A stretch of DNA of 64,000 nucleotides from Alicyclobacillus sp. (lineage in GTDB: Bacteria > Bacillota > Bacilli > Alicyclobacillales > Alicyclobacillaceae): positions 40,900-104,899 of the forward strand of contig JAIMBT010000015.1 of the NCBI GenBank assembly GCA_023511295.1, read 5' to 3'. A program made the position numbers and the translations under genes. This document shows positions 61,652-64,000 of this stretch, piece after piece (the stretch's first letter is position 1; the number at the start of each line of letters is the position of its first letter). Below the pieces are notes generated by a model, which made no database searches, had not been told where the DNA came from, and saw nothing but the letters and a program-made list of their open reading frames with translations.

Positions 61652-62014
61652 CTAAAGTTTCTGACCGCAAGTCGGGCAAAACGAAGCATTCAAAGCGACA
61701 GCACCGCCGCAGCTTAGGCAATACACTTGTTTGGGCTTTAGGCCCGTTCCACAATGGGTACAAAAATTGTTTGAGACATCGTTCTCGGTGCCGCAACTCG
61801 GGCATCGTAGCAAGGATACTGGGCGCCGATACGCAGGTGTATCTTCATAATAGTGGTGATCATGATACTCGTAATGATCTTCATGGTGACCGTGGTGATG
61901 ATGGTCATCATGATGATCGTGGTGGCTATGATGGCCATCATGATGACGCCCATGGTGCCCTCCGTGATGCCTGTCATGATGTTCGCCAAAAAGTTCCCGG
62001 AAGAAATCAGACAT
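61652..62014 (-). CDS. His-rich double zinc-ribbon protein
   Basis: 120 residues. After MSDFFRELFGEH a stretch of about 45 residues is largely His with Asp, Gly and Glu. Then come two zinc ribbons built from CPSCG/CTHCG and CLSCG/CPTCG pairs. There is no enzyme motif. Lying between a Cd/Zn ATPase and a CDF exporter, it is likely a metal buffer or chaperone. Start ATG 62014 with AAAGGAG; a longer frame to 62062 lacks a site. Confidence 0.8.
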   Translation of the reverse strand: MSDFFRELFGEHHDRHHGGHHGRHHDGHHSHHDHHDDHHHHGHHEDHYEYHDHHYYEDTPAYRRPVSLLRCPSCGTENDVSNNFCTHCGTGLKPKQVYCLSCGGAVALNASFCPTCGQKL

Positions 62015-62028
62015 TTGCAACACTCCTT

Positions 62029-62982
62029 TTAATGATGGTGATGGCCTTCGCTCGTAGCGCAAAACTCAGAATCATCGTGCGGATGTTCCCCATCTTCGGT
62101 TTGAATCGTCACATGACCGATACCCATGTGAACTAAGCGATGTTCTATGTCCCGTAAAACCTTCTGGCTATCACGGATGGTCATGTTGCCGTCCAGGACG
62201 ATGTGACACGACAGGGCATTCTTACCACTGGTGATACTCCACACGTGTACGTCATGAACTTCTTGAACACCGGGTACAGCTTTGACTTCATCAACAACTG
62301 TGTGAAAGTCGATGCCCTTTGGCGTCCCCTCCATGAGAATACTTACGGTCTGTCGAACGATCCTCCAGGCACCAAACGCAATCAGCAAAGCGATCAGAAC
62401 GCTGAGGATCGGGTCAACCACATACCACTTGGTCGCCAAGATGATAATTCCACCTACAATTACACCGGCGGACGCAGCCGCATCGCCAAGCATGTGGAGA
62501 ACAGCGCTCTTTACATTGAGGTCCTCTTCCTTACGCATACCAAGACCCAAATACAGGTTCATCAAAAGCCCGACTCCAGCGCTGATAAACATCCACATTG
62601 GCGTAATCTCTTGCGGCTTCTGAAACCGACCGTATGCCTCCCATAAAATCCATAGCGTGATCAGAATCAGTGTAATTCCGTTAATGAACGCAGCAAGAAT
62701 ACCAGACCGGTAGTATCCATACGTCATCTTTTCGTTCGATGGTTTCTCACCCTGCTTCAGGGCAAACCAAGAGAGTCCGATAGCGGCGATGTCTGTTAAT
62801 ACATGCCCTGCATCCGAGAGTAGCGCCAGGCTGTGTGAAATCAAACCACCGATTACCTCGACAATTAGGATCAGCAGAGTCAGAAAAAACGCCCTTTTCA
62901 TCTGACCAGCAGGGGCGTGCGAATGAAACACACCTCCATGACCGTGTCCGTGGCCAACACCGTGATCATGATCGTGAGCCAT
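62029..62982 (-). CDS. czcD: Cation diffusion facilitator (CzcD/ZitB-like)
   Basis: 317-residue CDF transporter. His-rich N-terminus (AHDHDHGVGHGHGHGG), six membrane helices with the metal-site residues in SLALLSDAGHVLTD and HMLGDAAASAGV, and a cytoplasmic C-terminal domain (GVQEVHDVHVWSITSGK) ending in GHHHH. Exports Zn2+, Cd2+ or Co2+ against protons. Start ATG 62982 with AAGGAG. Overlaps the regulator gene by 17 bp. Confidence 0.94.
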   Translation of the reverse strand: MAHDHDHGVGHGHGHGGVFHSHAPAGQMKRAFFLTLLILIVEVIGGLISHSLALLSDAGHVLTDIAAIGLSWFALKQGEKPSNEKMTYGYYRSGILAAFINGITLILITLWILWEAYGRFQKPQEITPMWMFISAGVGLLMNLYLGLGMRKEEDLNVKSAVLHMLGDAAASAGVIVGGIIILATKWYVVDPILSVLIALLIAFGAWRIVRQTVSILMEGTPKGIDFHTVVDEVKAVPGVQEVHDVHVWSITSGKNALSCHIVLDGNMTIRDSQKVLRDIEHRLVHMGIGHVTIQTEDGEHPHDDSEFCATSEGHHHH

Positions 62983-63367
62983 GTGTATTCTCCTTGTCTT
63001 CTTCAACGTGCGTAGCATGGTCAATTCCCATCTGCAAAAGTCCGGCGATGTGTGCGTCATCGCACGTGTAGTAAATCGTGTTCCCCTCTCTTCGACTTTT
63101 CACAATGCGCAAGGCTCGGAGATATCGCAGTTGATGCGATACCGCCGATTGTGTCATGCCAAGAACCTCGGCAAGGTCGCAAACACAAAGTTCACGTTTA
63201 GACAAATTGTGTAGAATGCGAATACGTGTCGGATCGGCCAAGGCCTTGAAGGATTCCGACAAGCTTTCCACTACGGCTTCGTCCAGTTGGCCAGGTAAAC
63301 AATCGGCCACGGCATCCTGGTGGACCATCGACTCGCCGCAACGGTCGTCATCAATAGGAGTAGCCAT
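62966..63367 (-). CDS. czrA: ArsR/SmtB-family metal sensor (CzrA-like)
   Basis: 133 residues. LSESFKALADPTRIRILHNLSKRELCVCDLAEVLGMTQSAVSHQL gives the winged helix and alpha3 cysteines. The C-terminal helix DDAHIAGLLQMGIDHATH carries the Asp/His...His/His alpha5 zinc site of SmtB/CzrA. Both sites are therefore present. It should repress itself and czcD until zinc rises. Confidence 0.92.
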   Translation of the reverse strand: MATPIDDDRCGESMVHQDAVADCLPGQLDEAVVESLSESFKALADPTRIRILHNLSKRELCVCDLAEVLGMTQSAVSHQLRYLRALRIVKSRREGNTIYYTCDDAHIAGLLQMGIDHATHVEEDKENTHGSRS

Positions 63368-63382
63368 GCTTAGTCACCACCT

Positions 63383-63435
63383 ATATGAACAAATACTCAT
63401 ATAAGCATAGTATATACAAAACATGCGCTCGTCAA
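63383..63435 (-). promoter_or_regulatory. czrA-czcD promoter with SmtB-type operator
   Basis: Minus strand: -35 TTGACG (63430-63435), 17-bp spacer, -10 TACTAT (63407-63412). The imperfect palindrome ATATGAACAAATACTCATAT (63383-63402) directly downstream closely resembles SmtB/CzrA 12-2-12 operators. Confidence 0.85.
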
Positions 63436-63577
63436 ACATTCCCCTCAGACCGTCATTCTGCAGCATCACAGTGTTTGCCTCTCCCTGAATGATCGAGAGC
63501 GCTCATGGGCGTGGCAGACGCCGCTGTGGTTGCATAACTCTGACGTGAGTTAACCGCTCACCGAGGAGGAAAGCGTG

Positions 63578-63742
63578 ATGCCACACTCTGATGTTGTGAA
63601 ACTCCTTCAGGATTGCGTGGCCATGTGTGAAAGCACCAACGCGCATTGTCTACAGTGGCTCATCAACAACGCCACTAGATCGGAGTCAACTGCCGATTAC
63701 AGCAAATTGATCGTAAAACATGTGTTGGCCCTTGAAGGCTGA
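63578..63742 (+). CDS. Small Cys-containing protein (54 aa)
   Basis: ATG 63578 with a strong GAGGAGGAAAG site six bases upstream and a clean TGA at 63740. The product begins MPHSDVVKLLQDCVAMCEST and has three Cys (QDCVAMCES, AHCLQ) in an amphipathic helix. The Cys spacing is faintly like DUF326/copper-storage helices, but the protein is too short to be a complete one. Sits between the metal genes and an IS element, possibly truncated by it. Confidence 0.55.
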   Translation: MPHSDVVKLLQDCVAMCESTNAHCLQWLINNATRSESTADYSKLIVKHVLALEG

Positions 63743-63762
63743 ACTGTGATAGGCACATCGTA

Positions 63763-64000
63763 TTGAACCCGACTTTGTCAAGACAGATGGGATGGCTTTT
63801 AAGAGAGAGATGATAGACTTGCAATTCAGATACAAACCATCTCACGCTGCGTTTTGTTGCATTTTCCAGTTTCTGAATTCCAACGGCGAGCGATAACCTA
63901 GCGCGGAATGCGGTCGGTCCGTATTGTAAAAGTGAATGTACGACTCAATCGCCGCTTTCGCCTCGGCAAAGCTGCTGTATTCCTGCAGCCAGACCTCCTC
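63763..64000 (-). mobile_element. IS3-family insertion sequence, 3' end
   Basis: The right end of an IS3-family element. The probable terminal repeat begins at about 63763 (TGAACCCGACTTTGTCAAG), followed by the transposase 3' end. The rest lies beyond the window. Confidence 0.75.
63842..64000 (-). CDS. IS3-family transposase OrfB, C-terminal part
   Basis: Minus-strand open frame entering from the window edge. It reads EEVWLQEYSSFAEAKAAI, HFYNTDRPHSALGYRSP and LEFRNWKMQQ before a TGA at 63842. NxxRPHSALGYRSP is the typical C-terminal block of DDE integrase-type IS3 transposases. Confidence 0.92.
   Translation of the reverse strand, partial: EEVWLQEYSSFAEAKAAIESYIHFYNTDRPHSALGYRSPLEFRNWKMQQNAA

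Noticed and set aside
61850..61995. Apparent short tandem repeats rich in CATCATGATG, considered as a CRISPR or microsatellite
   Set aside because: The repeats are the codons of a His-rich protein segment with intact frame, start site and zinc ribbons; no regular spacer pattern.

Overview
The window looks like a chromosome segment of a high-G+C, Gram-positive Firmicute, most plausibly of the Alicyclobacillaceae (Kyrpidia/Alicyclobacillus-like). The reasons are strong GGAGG ribosome binding sites with frequent GTG/TTG starts, CcpA-type cre boxes, cobalamin riboswitches, an mpsC-dabB-dabA bicarbonate operon, and a kumamolisin-type acid protease. The genus is inference; no rRNA gene is present.

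Layout. 1-5,100: inorganic-carbon uptake (MpsC end, DabB, DabA) behind a possible attenuator leader. 5,200-6,360: a Zn alcohol dehydrogenase. 6,500-12,530: a D-threonate/tetronate catabolic operon (DeoR regulator, DUF1537 kinase, PdxA2, MFS transporter, glycerate kinase). 12,600-15,430: an ADP-ribosylglycohydrolase and an unknown protein, divergent from an NrtR-like Nudix regulator. 15,420-29,040: a cobalamin nucleotide-loop assembly and salvage locus with two B12 riboswitches, a BtuFCD importer, an adenosyltransferase and a CobT-BluB fusion. 29,110-34,020: a giant DUF4011 helicase-nuclease, probably antiphage. 34,280-35,950: a secreted sedolisin. 36,170-36,340: a group IIC intron fragment next to a terminator. 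36,400-40,810: an ECF sigma/anti-sigma pair divergent from a surface protein ending in an MPVTG sorting signal, a class F sortase and a DoxX-like protein. 40,980-45,610: a xylose/ribose-type ABC transporter and its ROK regulator. 45,600-47,390: decayed DNA with a second group II intron remnant and one small membrane protein.

47,392-53,545 is a second copy of the tetronate operon, same order and strand, about 41 kb from the first. The transporter is almost unchanged while the kinase has diverged strongly. 53,640-54,290 is a junction of two broken genes. 54,270-57,190 is an arsenic operon (arsR, an ArsI remnant, arsB, and an arsC-arsN fusion).

57,350-59,000 has almost no coding capacity. It holds three 3' halves of tRNA genes (Thr-CGT, Arg-CCT, Cys-GCA), arm-like short repeats and a 150-bp direct repeat. 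It reads as the edge of an integrated island. From 59,000 on, base composition is visibly lower in G+C and the genes are heavy-metal functions (CadC/CadA, a His-rich zinc-ribbon protein, a CDF exporter, a CzrA/SmtB sensor). The window ends in an IS3-family element.

Starts were chosen from Shine-Dalgarno spacing, homology and overlap with neighbours. All function calls come from reading motifs, not from database searches.
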